Shown: positions 1 to 11,493, numbered from the stretch's first letter. The stretch: DNA of 64,000 nt from Eledone cirrhosa (GCA_964016885.1 OZ024740.1:205800407-205864406); one strand, 5' to 3'. Notes: generated from the sequence alone by a model not told the origin. Numbers and translations: made by a program.

Positions 1-452
1 TTATAAATCATCAGTGGAAGCCCGTTAAACTTTGATATAAGAAAATAATTTCTTACCGCTGTCAAAAATCGTGTCCGTAAAGTTAACCTCTCTCGCCTCG
101 AATGACCGCCAAATTTGAAATTCCAGCAGTTTTGGGCTGAGGAAGTATCATAGCGACACGAAGCGGGAAGGGGAGACAACCCACGATCCACGAAATGAGG
201 AAAAAAAAATAATATACACGCGGGTTAATTAGTTTTTTTGAAAACATTATCAATCCAACGTGTTTAAGAACTCAATTGAAAATAAAAAAATAAATATATG
301 CTTGTATAAATTACACACGCATATAGATATTTTCTTAGGCTAAATCAGAAGTTGTACCCGAATAAGAACCGCTTCTCATAACCGCAGTAAATGCAGAAAG
401 TTGCCTATAAAGGGCAAATGGGAATATAATTCTCCGGCCGAATTAAGAGTAA
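1..452. other. AT-rich stretch, no gene seen
   Basis: No coding region is recognisable. Positions about 215-310 are a diverged copy of the arm of the palindrome that follows at 453-889: they share the start CACGCGGGTTAATTAGTT and a later AAGAACTCAATT. The family is therefore present at least three times within the first 900 bases. Confidence 0.5.
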
Positions 453-925
<473 letters not shown>

Positions 926-1206
926 AAATTTTGCTCTACGTGGCTGAATACAATAAATGTAATCTGAGTTTTTTTTATATTAATAATAACATTCGATTTG
1001 TTTGCAATTAAGCAAACAAGCCTCAATTTTATAGCCATGTCAGTAGAATGAACACTTCATTCTTGCTCTTATGTTGGCTTGCGAACAGAACTGCAGATAC
1101 TAATGTTTCTGGATATTACCCTTCATCAGTACAGCTCACTGTTCACCTGCCAAATTGTCAGAGCTAGTGAAAATATATGCTATTTTCAAAAATACACAGT
1201 GACTGA

Positions 1207-1342
1207 TCGGCCTGATTTGCATATTAGCAGACTGGCTGATCAGTCAGATCTGCATATTAGCAGATCTGGCTGATCAGTCAGATCTGCATATTAGCAGATC
1301 CACTGATCAGCCAGATTTGCATATCAGCAGACTGGCCAGTCA
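1207..1342. repeat. 34-bp tandem repeat, each unit a hairpin
   Basis: About four units of 33-35 bases form the loop of the surrounding inverted repeat. The better units read AGATCTGC, then ATATTA, then GCAGATCT: an 8-bp stem with a 6-base loop. The units are joined by CTGATCAGTC-like linkers. Confidence 0.75.
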
Positions 1343-1406
1343 GTTTCCTGTATACTAGCGATAAATGGCCGGCTTCACCAGCCTGACAGTTTGGCAGGTG
1401 AACAGT

Positions 1407-1456
1407 GAGCTGTACTGATGAAGGGTGATACCCAGAAACATTAATGTCTGCAGTTC
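1407..1456 (+). ncRNA. Hammerhead ribozyme-like motif, family A
   Basis: The conserved core is present in order. CTGATGA lies at 1415-1421. Stem II is GGGT/ACCC (1423-1426 with 1430-1433, loop GAT). GAAA lies at 1435-1438. Stem III is ACAT/ATGT (1438-1441 with 1444-1447). The cleavage triplet GTC is at 1446-1448. Stem I pairs GAGCTGTA (1407-1414) with TGCAGTTC (1449-1456) over eight positions including two G-U wobbles. Predicted cleavage follows C1448. One flaw is an A-A mismatch (1422 and 1434) at the base of stem II. The topology is type I, as in hammerheads of Penelope-like elements. Activity is not shown. Confidence 0.72.
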
Positions 1457-1600
1457 TCTTCGCATGCCAACATAAGAGCAAAAATGAAGTGTTCATTCTA
1501 CTGACATGGCTATAAAATTGAGCCTTGTTTGCATAATTGCAAACGAATCGAATGTTATTATTAATATTCGAAAAACTCAGATTATATATATACATATACA

Positions 1601-2377
1601 TCTATATATCTAAAACAGAAAATGTCTGTCTGTCTGTCAGATCACTAAAACTCGAGACCCACCCAACCGATTGTTTTCAAACTTTACCCATGTAATACTT
1701 ATGTTCCTGTGAGTGTTTTGAGAAAAATAATTTCAAATTTTCAATGCCCTAGGGACCGCATTAGGCGATCTAGCGATCTCTCTCTATAATTCTTAGTCTT
1801 TCTCTTTTTAGATAGATACATAGATATAACGTTGCGCCCTTATAATATCTGTCTGTATGTCTGGCTGTCTGCATTATGACATTATGACGCGGTGTGTGTG
1901 TGTATGTTTATATGTATATATAGTGTGTGTATATATATATAGTGTGTAACGTTTTCCGAAATATTTACTTCTACGTTCACAGATTGATTTTTTTAGTTTC
2001 AGAAGATCTGTTATTTTAATATATATATATATATACATATGACGTATTATCTTCGTTTTTTCCGTTCATTGCCAGAGAACGTCTCTATGAACCACCTAAG
2101 AGAACATTAGTCTACGACTTCTTTTATACCATAGACGTGGTTCTGTCTTTGCGCGTAATTGTTTTTCACCGCTCCTATTAATGACGTATTATATTCGTTT
2201 TTTCCCGTTCTTTGCCAGGGAACGTTTCCACGAACCAAAGTATCGTCTTCCTGTCTTCCTCCGGTTGCAATGTTTTTTTAAATATCCTCTTCTGTGTTTA
2301 CAGATTGAATTTGTTAGTTTCAGAAGATCCCGTTAAGGGTGAAAGCAGCGATTCTTTGCTTAAACTTTAATCTGTTA

Positions 2378-2440
<63 letters not shown>

Positions 2441-2585
2441 GTGTACAGATATTTTTTGCATACACAATAACAAAATATAATATAAACAAACGTATTTATT
2501 TCACGAGGCTCGATAAGGATAAATATATATCAAATATATAAGAACCCTAGAGTAAATCCCGAGCAACGCCGAGCCATTCTGCTAG
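1601..2585 (+). mobile_element. Non-autonomous Helitron A
   Basis: The 5' end is TCTATATATCTAAAACAG, preceded by A. The 3' end is CTAG (2582-2585), followed by T. About 10 bases before the 3' end is a GC-rich hairpin region, CCCGAGCAACGCCGAGCC. TC...CTAG inserted between A and T with a subterminal hairpin is the Helitron signature. No replicase is encoded. The interior is AT-rich and includes (TA)n near 2380-2440. Two other copies in the window share both ends. Confidence 0.8.
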
Positions 2586-2882
2586 TATATATATATATAT
2601 GCGTGTGTGTATGTATGTATGTATATATATATACATATATCAGAATGGAGGCGGTTAAAACCATTACTCACCAGAATACTTTAAACCTGGGGTAGTAGAG
2701 TGGGTAATATAAAAATGGCAGGAGCTCAGCCGTCAGGGTCCTGAATTTTTCATATATATCTATATTCTAAAACAGAGAATGTTTGTCATTCTCTCCGATC
2801 ACTAAAACTCGAGAACCACCCAACCGATTGTTTTCAAACTTTGCACATGTAATACTTATTTTAATATATATATAATTATATA

Positions 2883-3312
2883 AGTTAAAACAATGAAATA
2901 AAAAATTAAGTCATTAGAAATATAATTCACTGCTTTACGATCGTTTCTAGGTGATGATAATACATCGTAACTATACTTCGATATCGATCTATGTAAGGTT
3001 AGTTACAAAATATCAGATAAAGAGAATATTTACTTACATGCATATCACCAGCTGTTGTCAAAAGCAATAATAATTTTATTCAAAATTAGTAGTAAATTAG
3101 TATTATGTTTAGTTCTATGACCTTGTTTGGAGGTAGTTGAAGAACAAACCAATCAGATTGTTTTATTCCATATGAATTTAAAATGAAAAATAATTCTCTT
3201 TAGTTGAGGTCATGACCCTTTGAAAGGAATGGTTGAATGGTGTTAATAACAGAATTGCCATAAAAAATCTATTAGGAAAAAGGGGATTGTCATATTGATA
3301 GTTGAATGTATC
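2883..3312 (+). repeat. Left inverted terminal repeat of the PLE
   Basis: Reverse complement of 6927-7322 with few differences. The main difference is about 30 extra bases near 3175-3205 in this copy. Both contain the palindromic word GGTCATGACC. Confidence 0.85.
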
Positions 3313-3476
3313 TGGTATAGTGAAGTTTAAAAGGAATGTAAAAATTAAATGATGATTAGTGTTGTATGGAGTTTTTAGGTGAATATAAATTAAGGTCATG
3401 ACCAGGAAAGATAGTATATTAAAAGATGAAAATTATAATAAGATAATGAAATATAGTAATACAATAATATAATATA

Positions 3477-3665
3477 ATTGTTTCTACATTTGGCACAAGG
3501 CCAGCAATAACCCAGTACATTACTGGTACTTTATTTTATCGACCCCGTAAGGATGAAAGGCAAAGTTTACCTCGGCGGGATTTGAACTCAGAATGGCAAG
3601 GGTCGTAACTCTATGCATCAAAGCATGGCGTCCAACCCTCTGCCGATACTGCCAATTCACCGCCC
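3477..3665 (-). mobile_element. tRNA-derived SINE (type 1)
   Basis: Read on the - strand, the head has an A-box-like TATCGGCAGAGGGTTGG and a B-box-like GAGTTCAAATCC, followed by the body CGGGGTCGATAAAATAAAG and the end GGCCTTGTGCCAAATG. This layout matches the octopus OK/OR families in general form; the exact family is not assigned. Confidence 0.85.
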
Positions 3666-4061
3666 TAATATAATATAATGTAACACAATATAGTACGGTG
3701 TGGTACATTGTACTTAGTATAATACAGCGTATGATACGCCTTAAAATACCTTCAAGTATGTTTATGTATAAATAATCAAACTCAGATAAATACATGTTGG
3801 CATAGTCAAAACGCATAAATTTCATAGATCACAAAGTGCATATACCCACATTATAGATAGAGTTATAGTTATATTGATACTCAATTAAAAACATACATAC
3901 ACATAAATAGATGCAAATATATACATACATCTACACATGTGCATACAATCATATACACATATATCTATATATATATATACATTTACATATACACACCTAT
4001 ACACATATATATCTATATGTATGTACACACACATATATGTACACACACACATATAAACACT

Positions 4062-4139
<78 letters not shown>

Positions 4140-4332
4140 TACATAGATACATATTTACTCATGCAATTACGGGTGGTTGTGTACCTTGTTGCCCTTAGTC
4201 ATTAACGCATAAATCTAAGGAAGCTAAACAATTAAAAGGTAAGAAATAAGCATGAATGCGTATAATTAGGGGCAAGGGATACTAACAAATGTTACGCTAC
4301 TCAGAATTATATTGAGTTGCTATTTAGAATAT
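3666..4332. repeat. AT-rich DNA with (TA)n and (CA)n microsatellites
   Basis: About 70 bases of (CA)n lie at 4065-4134 with mixed TA/CA repeats upstream. His-Thr, Cys-Val and Tyr-Ile ORFs here are microsatellite readings. This lies inside the 3' part of the PLE. Confidence 0.8.
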
Positions 4333-6927
4333 TTAATTAGGTTTATAGTATTTAAATGTTCTTCGTATACGGTGATTACAAACTATGATCAGTTCCTGTC
4401 TTTTATTCAATAAATCGTCCTTAGATTTAGTAATTTCCAAGATCTCCCCTGAACATAACCTGCATTCTCTCCTGTTCCCAAGATATGGAGTTCTTTGTAG
4501 AATGGTGTTCCACGATAGCTTGAAATCTATTTTTTTCTTTTTATAGTTATTTACCGCTTCAGCTAAAGATGTGGTGTTAGCTAGTTTAGTATTGTTGAAA
4601 CTACTAGAGTGTGCGTAAAATCTTTTCTTAAATGTGTTTGATGTAGATCCTATATATGTTTTGTTGGAGTCTGTAGTAGACACACTGCATTTATATATTA
4701 CATTATTAATCAAACAGTTGCCATTTAAGGGGCAAATGCTTCTATTTCTGCAATTACAACCATATGTAAGATGGTTGTTGGGGGTTGCTTATACTATTCT
4801 CATTAATCCTTGAGCTATTCCTATTGTAATTCATGATAGCAGGAGAATGAAGGTTGCTTTGTGGGTGGTTTAGTGCTAGGGTTGTATTGTGACTTTGTGT
4901 TCTGTTGTTTTTGTGTTAGTGATTTGGGTGGTTGTGTTTTCCAGTTTGAAGGATTGTATTATTTGTCCTTTTAAAAGGTGCAGTCCTATTTAAATTATGT
5001 CGTGGTGGTGTGGTCATATTATTTTTAATTTTATAAATGTTGTAGTTGCTTATTTTTTGCTGGAGATTGTTTGATGTAGAGTATGAGAATTTAACAGTAT
5101 ATCTGTTAAATATTTGGTGGTATCTGTGGTTTGGTGGAAAATGTTTATGTAGAATTTCGAAGAATTTTTGGGGATTTGTCCAATAGTTTGCAGGTTGAAG
5201 GGTGCGTTGTACCATGTTATGTTTCTTTTGCGGTTTTTAGTTAAGCTCTTATTCCCACTTATATTAATGTGCTGTGTTCTAGAAGAGTTCTTATGGTTAG
5301 TATTCGTATTTGTGGAATTTGGTAAACTACTGTGGTTGTATTTGGTTTTATTATTGGGTAGATTATGAGATTTTGAATGCTTGGTATTCATATGTGAGTT
5401 GATAATATTGGTCATAGATCGTGTAGTAATAGTTGTTGTGGTTTTTCGGTTGTTTGGTGTAATAGGAATAATCCCTTTAGGTATTTGTTTCAATGGTATA
5501 TTTTGGTGTTTGTAGTTTTTGCTAGGTTTTATGTTTTGGTCCATAGTAGTGTTGGGGATATATGAGATTGTTTTCTTTATATCCACTTCTAGTTAAGGTC
5601 TCGTTGTAGAAGGGTGCATTATTATAAAATATATCTTCATTGGAAGATAATTTAGAAAGTCTAAGAGATATGTTATATACTAAGTTTTTGAGTATAGAGC
5701 CAGGGTGGTTAGAGCGTGAATGTACATAGTGTAGATTCTGGTTGGGTTTGTGGTAAGGTTGATAAATATTCGTAGAGAGGTCTAAGGTAACGTCAAGGAA
5801 ATTAGCTACTTTTGAAGTGTTTTCAAAGGTGATGTTAAGGTTGTAGTAGTCCTTGAGGAATTTTTTAATTTGTTTTTTTTGTTTTTCTCTATATTGGAAT
5901 TGCTAAGATTGTTAGATAACAATAGACAATCATCTCGATAAAGACCACCATTGAGGTGGGGAAAAGAAGAATGAATATTATAGAGAAGAAATAGTCAACG
6001 AGGTTTGTAAGTTGAGCAGAGTCCATGGATCCCATCGTAATATCGAATAAGTTGTTATATGTGTTTCTTGTCCAGTGTTCTTCTTGGAAGTTTAATAAGG
6101 TTTTTCTAGCGTGAGTTATGGTATTGATTTCTTCAGTAGATAAATCCGATCTATTTCTGGCGAAGATCAGTGCTTTGTTTAAAAGAATTGGAGAAATCGA
6201 AGAATAGTAAGAATCGATGTCGAATTGAATGAATGAAGCTGAGTTTTTATTCTCGATGCTAGTGAACCATTCAATAACTTGGGAAGTGTTATCCCATAAT
6301 GGAAGTGTTACAAATTTTCTAATTTGCGGAATGATTCGATCAATAATTTTCTTGCTGATATTACAGATATCAGATTTTGATGGGCATATCAGTCTAATAG
6401 ATGGGTTCGAATTAAAGTCAGATTTATGGTCCTTCAGGTTGAAGTGCGGGATTTTAGGCGTGAAAGGCTCAGTCCTATCTTCAATATTAAGTTTTTTTTA
6501 CTATATCACATGATATGTTGTTCAATGATGTCAGTGTGGTGGTATTTGCTTTCTTATAGTTTTTTCTAAGTTCTTTATATATGAACTGGTTATATTTATC
6601 GATATCCATATGGTACAGATTACCAGTTTTATCAGAATAGACATGGACCTTGTTTGAATTTTTCAGTTGTAGAAGGGTAGAGTCTAATCCCTTTTGGAAT
6701 TCAGATTTGTGTTTTCTGAACTTTATGTTTTTAATCATGTTCAGTAGGGTGCTCTCGACATTTTCAAGTTGAATATTATGAGGATTTTTGTATGTTTTAA
6801 ATTCATAGCGGTACTTCATTTCGTTTGTATTGGTTTTGTTGTCAAAATGATAGGCCCTCCATCGCATTCTCCTAATAAATTGGTTAGTTTTTTGTATGAG
6901 CAAGAGTAGATATTCATCTATACACAT
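4333..6927 (-). pseudogene. PLE reverse transcriptase / GIY-YIG protein, broken
   Basis: Read on the - strand from 6927, the N-terminal block (about 146 codons to 6487) has the PLE-type DKTGNLYHMDIDKY segment. A further frame (about 6450-5930) holds IQFDIDSYYSSI (first catalytic Asp of the RT), MGSMDSAQLTNLVD and GLYRDD (the PLE form of the catalytic motif). The block at 5586-4916 has NITWYNAPFNL and then, after a frameshift near 5185, HKHFPPNHRYHQIFNR; both are typical of the PLE connector. The last block (about 4760-4333) starts with a CNCR...CPLNGNC cysteine motif, then IYKCSVS, TYIGSTSNTFKKRFYAH (GIY-YIG) and a C-terminal NKRQELIIVCNHR. At least two frame breaks make it non-functional. 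Confidence 0.82.
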
Positions 6928-7322
6928 TCAACTATCAATTTGACAATCCCTTTCTTCCTAATAGATTTTTTATGGCAATTCTGTTATTAACAACATTCAA
7001 CCATTCCTTTCAAAGGGTCATGACCTATATGGAATAAAACAATCTGATTGGTTAGTTCTTCAACTACCTCCAAACAAGGTCATAGAACTAAACATAATAC
7101 TAATTTACTACTAATTTTGAATAAAATTATTATTGCTTTTGACAACAGCTGGTGATATGCATGTAAGTAAATATTCTCTTTATCTGATATTTTGTAACTA
7201 ACCTTACATAGATCGATATCGAAGTATAGTTACGATGTATTATCATCACCTAGAAACGATCGTAAAGCAGTGAAGTATATTTCTAATGACTTGATTTTTT
7301 ATTTCATTGTTTTAACTTATAT
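6927..7322 (-). repeat. Right inverted terminal repeat of the PLE
   Basis: Reverse complement of 2883-3312. On the coding strand it lies upstream of the ORF remnants and so would hold the promoter and leader of the element. Confidence 0.85.
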
Positions 7323-7629
7323 CATGACTCTGTTTTCCTTTTAATGTTTTATTGTTTTCCGGGATTTATTTTAACCTACAACATTTTCAACATATAGATT
7401 ACATTGAGTTCTTCATGCAGACTAGACCCCACAACTTACCGTGGATATCTCTGTGTGTATAATTATATATTCGTGTACAGATATTTTTACATACACAATA
7501 ACAAAATATAAACAAACGTATTTATTTCACGAGGCTCGATAAGGATAAATATATATCAAATATATAAGAACCGTAGAGCAAATCCCGAGCAACGCCGGGC
7601 CATTCTGCTAGTATACATATATATACATA

Positions 7630-10340
7630 TTGCAAACAACCACAATGACAGAGGACGGAGACATCGTTATGCTAGCAGGAGACTTCAATGGTCATGTTGG
7701 ACAGCTCCAGGATGGTTACACTGGGGTACATGGTGGGCACGGTTACGGTTCAAGAAATGAAGAAGGAGTGAGACTTCTTGAATTTTGTGATGCAAGTACA
7801 TTGACTATTTGCAACACAAACTTCCAGAAACCTGCCAATCACCTAATAACCTACAAATCTGGTGAGCACATAAGCCAGATTGACTTCCTGCTAGTTAGGC
7901 AGCGGGACAGGCAGATAGTGTCTAATACCAAGGCATACCCTGGGGAAGAATGTACCCCACAGCATAGGTTAGTTGTTAGTGATATCTCAGTAAGCAAGAG
8001 ATGGAATGAGACATATAGGAAGGTGTGGAGAAGAAAGGTCTGGAAGCTAAAAGACCTTTCACTAAAATTCAAATTTAGGAAAGCCCTTCAAGATGTATAT
8101 GACGAAAAAGAAGACGATTTAGAGACGTATGACATAGATAATAACTGGAAGTTCTTACGTGACAACTTGCTGAAGGCTACTGATGAAACCTGTGGCTGGA
8201 GCAGAGCTCCAACCAGACAGAGAGTGACCTGGTGGTGGAACAGCAGTGTAGATAAGGCTATTAGAGACAAAAGACTAGCATGGAAGGCTTGGAATAAGGG
8301 TGGGAGTAGGGAAGAATATACAGCCACTAAGAGAGAAGCTAGACGTCAGGTGTACTTAGCACGCAGGGAGGCAGAGAGTAGGAGGTTTGCCAATGTTCTG
8401 CGACGGGAAGATCAGAGGCGTGCGGTGTTCCACATTGCAAGGCAGTGTGTCAATGCAAATCAGGATGTTGTTGGTGATAAATGTGTCCGGGATGATGCCG
8501 GTGTACTTAGTGTCACGAATGACCAGAAAAAGGAGGCCTGGAAATGTCATTATGAGAGTCTGATGAATGTGGAGAACGAATGGGAGAGAGAGAAATTACC
8601 CTTGGTAGATCCGACAGAGGGACCAGCTATTGAGATTGACGAATATAGGGTCCAAGAGGCGATTAGGGAAATGAAAAATGGTAAGGCGGCCGGACCATCG
8701 GGAATAGTTGCTGAGATGCTGAAGGCATCAGGGGACGTAGGCACTAAACTGGTTGCACGCATAATCAATCAGGCTATATATGGTGGTGTCATACCCAAAG
8801 ACTGGTGCAGCAGTATTCTCATAAATTGCTACAAAGGTAAAGGGGATGCTTTGGAGAGGAGCAATTATAGGGGTATAAAACTGATAGATCAGGTTATGAA
8901 AGTGGCAGAAAGGATTCTAGCACAACTAATTAGAGAAAGGGTCAAACTAGATGAGATGCAGTTTGGTTTTGTGCCTGGGAAGAGTACAACAGATGCCCTC
9001 TTCTTGGTGAGACAAATGCAAGAGAGGTTCTTAGAGAAGAATAAGCCACTATACTTAGCCTTTGTTGACCTAGAGAAGGCCTTTGATAGGGTACCCCGAT
9101 CTGTCATCTGGTGGTCCCTAAGGAAGCTGGGTGTTGAGGAATGGCTTGTAAGGACAGTGCAAACTTTGTACAGAGGTACTCTCAGTAAAGTCAGGGTAGG
9201 AATGGAGTTTAGTGAGGAATTCCAGATACAAGTAGGAGTACATCAGGGTTCGGTCCTCAGCCCGCTCTTGTTCATTATAGTCCTCCAAGCCATAACAGAG
9301 GAGTTTAAGACTGGCTGTCCATGGGAACTTCTCTATGCTGACGATCTGGCTCTTATGGCAGAATCAGTAGAGGAGCTAGAGAATAAATTCCGGCTATGGA
9401 AACAGCAGTTGGAAGCAAGAGGACTGAGAGTAAATCTAGCTAAGACAAAAGTGTTGATGAGTAGAAAAGAGGACAAAACCCTGATTCCGTCAGGGAAATG
9501 GCCATGTTCGATATGCAGAAAAGGAACTGGCATAAATTCTATAAAATGCACACAATGTAGGTCCTGGGTACACAAGAGATGTAGCGGGATAGCAGGCAAA
9601 CTAACAGGTAGGGAGAAATATGTATGCAGTAGATGTACAGGGAAATTAGACAGTAGAAGTCGCACTGATAGACACATTTTTCAAATGCGAGAGGGCGCTA
9701 TAGAAGTGGTGGATAGCTTCCGGTACCTAGGAGATCAGATTAGCATGGGAGGGGGGTGTTCCGAGGCCATAGTATCTAGAATAAGGACGGGTTGGAAGAA
9801 GTTTAGGGAGCTGCTTCCTCTGTTGACGAAGAAGGGTTTCTCCCTGCGTACGAAAGGCCGGTTGTATGATGCCTGTGTGAGGAGCGCGATGCTGCATGGT
9901 AGTGAGACATGGGCAGCTACCGCAGAAGATATGCGACGGCTGGAGAGAAATGAGGCAAGCATGCTCCGTTGGATGTGCAGTGTAAATGTGCGTGAACGAC
10001 CCAGCATAAATGTGTTGAGAGAGAAACTGTGTCTGAGAGGGATAGAATGTAGTGTACGGGAGAGGAGACTGAGGTGGTATGGACATGTGATGCGCATGGA
10101 GGATGACCGATGGGTGAAGAAGTGCCAGGAAATGCCAGTTGAAGGAAGACGTGGTAGAGGTAGACCACGAAAAACATGGGCGGAGGTGGTGAGAACAGAC
10201 CTCAGATCATTGAAGCTCACGGTGGAGATGACGAGGGACCGTGACGAGTGGAGAGATGCTGTGCTGAATAAGACCCGTCCCACCCTTGCAAGCAGGGAAA
10301 AGCGGACGTAAAATGATGATGATGATAAATGATGATATAT
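7630..10340 (+). mobile_element. RTE-like non-LTR retrotransposon, 5'-truncated, long intact ORF
   Basis: The ORF at 7630-10311 encodes 893 residues without a stop and ends in TAA followed at once by an (ATG)n tail. It begins inside the apurinic endonuclease domain, with LAGDFNGHVG at residues 15-24 and a late QHRLVVSDI. The RT motifs follow: LAFVDLEKAFDRVP, GVHQGSVLSPLLF and YADDLAL (residues 569-572). A PHD-type zinc finger occupies residues 626-669 with C626, C629, C640, C643, H648, C651, C666 and C669. The C-terminal end has LRWYGHVMRMEDD and GRGRPRKTW. About the first 150 residues expected for the endonuclease are missing, so it is not autonomous. The unbroken frame suggests recent insertion. 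It starts about 15 bases after Helitron B ends. Confidence 0.88.
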
Positions 10341-10344
10341 ATAG

Positions 10345-10480
10345 ATATATATAATATTGAAACGGCTTCTACAGGACTAGAACTATTTCATTCAAAGGAA
10401 ATTATCAAGAAAGCTTCCTGGTGATTTCCTTCGAATGAAACAATTCTAGTCCTGTAGAAGCCATTTCTATATTATATATA
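10345..10480. repeat. Palindrome, hammerhead family C
   Basis: The arms GGCTTCTACAGGACTAGAA (10364 on) and TTCTAGTCCTGTAGAAGCC (10444-10462) are inverted copies around a diverged centre, bounded by TA-rich sequence. Related pieces lie at 10525-10585, 11527-11612, 17460-17600 and 48395-48590. Confidence 0.8.
10413..10461 (+). ncRNA. Degraded hammerhead-like motif, family C
   Basis: Stem I is GCTTC/GAAGC (10413-10417 with 10457-10461). The core is CTGGTGA (10418-10424, where a hammerhead needs CTGANGA). GAAA lies at 10437-10440. Stem III is ACA/TGT with an A at 10456 as the cleavage base. The core substitution should inactivate it. Another copy on the - strand near 10530-10577 keeps CTGATGA and GAAAC but has a damaged stem I. 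Stem II is weak in all copies. Confidence 0.45.
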
Positions 10481-10582
10481 TAATATATATATATACATAT
10501 ATGTATATATATATATATTAATATAGATGAGATTCTACAGGACTAGAATTGTTTCATTCTTTAGAAATCATCAGGATGTATA

Positions 10583-10616
<34 letters not shown>

Positions 10617-10639
10617 CCAGGGGGAAAAAAATACTGGTC

Positions 10640-10842
10640 CCCCCCCCACACACACATATACACACACACATACACACGCATACATCAACATACAAAGAGA
10701 CTTATATACACACACACACACACACACGCGCACTTCTCCGTATAAGACAAAAGCTGAAAAATATCTTTTGACATGCTAAAATCCCCCCATTGCTTTCAGA
10801 CACATTCTTACTGACCACCCCTGCCACCACGAATTACTCTGC

Positions 10843-10911
<69 letters not shown>

Positions 10912-10980
10912 ATCTCAATAGCCATTTGACACACATCGCTGCTAACCATTATCACAACATCGAACACCTTACTACTACTA

Positions 10981-11022
<42 letters not shown>

Positions 11023-11035
11023 TTGTTGTGAAAGA
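10640..11035. repeat. (CA)n microsatellites
   Basis: Four CA-rich tracts: 10645-10685, 10707-10735, 10845-10908 (longest pure run) and 10983-11022. Short unique pieces between them show no gene. Confidence 0.9.
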
Positions 11036-11049
11036 GTCATTTCTCAATC

Positions 11050-11276
11050 TTGGCGCAAAACCAATTTTTTATTCACATGACCTCTACCGACCAATCAAAA
11101 TTGTTTTGACCACAAGAATTGTTGCTGGAGCCACTTTTTTAACATAAAAACAGTCTTGGCGCAAAATCAATTTTTTACACTCACATGACCTCTACCGACC
11201 AATCAAAATTGTTTTGACCACAAGAAATTTTGCAACACCAAAGTAACGCTGGAGCCACTTTTTTAACATAAAAACA
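11050..11276 (+). repeat. Tandem duplication of a 105-120 bp unit
   Basis: Two adjacent copies (about 11050-11153 and 11154-11276) share GGCGCAAAAYCAATTTTTT, ACCTCTACCGACCAATC and GGAGCCACTTTTTTAAC. The second has about 20 extra bases. No coding potential is seen. 11277-11490 holds nothing recognisable. Confidence 0.85.
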
Positions 11277-11489
11277 GGTAGAATTCCCAAAACTAATCAG
11301 ATCAGAGCAAACAGCACGGACACTCTATCTAAAAATTATTTTTGAAAAGCATTTAGAAATGCGCAACCGGTAAAAACTTAAAAACTTAAAACCACAACTG
11401 AATACTAACCCATACAATCACTAATACTCTTTTATTCCTAATTAAACCATTTTTCAACTGTGAACAATTTGTCAGCATTTTCTATTCCG

Positions 11490-11493
11490 TTTA

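Larger units (their letters stand above)
961..1584. repeat. Inverted repeat with about 200-bp arms
   Basis: The left arm (about 961-1163) and right arm (about 1384-1584) are diverged reverse complements, roughly 90% alike by eye, with centre near 1272. The right arm carries an intact-looking hammerhead fold on the + strand. The left arm carries a degraded copy on the - strand. The spacer holds short hairpin repeats. Sequence of this kind, with terminal hammerheads, is known from the repeats flanking Penelope-like elements; that assignment is inference. Confidence 0.8.
2883..7457 (-). mobile_element. Penelope-like element (PLE), full span, decayed
   Basis: The insert is bounded by a 12-bp direct repeat TATAATTATATA (2871-2882 and 7458-7469), which is a target duplication of Helitron sequence. 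It carries about 430-bp inverted terminal repeats. Its coding strand is -, with reverse-transcriptase and GIY-YIG endonuclease remnants in the usual PLE order. The right end has about 130 extra bases (7323-7457) absent from the left. A SINE and (CA)n sequence lie in its 3' part. PLEs commonly have direct or inverted terminal repeats and AT-rich target preference. Confidence 0.8.
2759..7611 (+). mobile_element. Helitron B, interrupted by a Penelope-like element
   Basis: The 5' end (TCTATATTCTAAAACAGAG at 2759) and the 3' end (hairpin CCCGAGCAACGCCGGG, then CTAG at 7608-7611) match Helitron A. Only about 110 bases of the left part and about 150 bases of the right part are Helitron. The copy had already lost its middle, because the left part jumps directly to the AT-rich right segment. 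The rest is the inserted PLE. Confidence 0.75.

Noticed and set aside
2940..2985. Possible hammerhead in the PLE terminal repeat (GTGATGATAAT...GTAAC)
   Set aside because: It lacks the C of CTGATGA and the GAAA box, and stem I does not pair.
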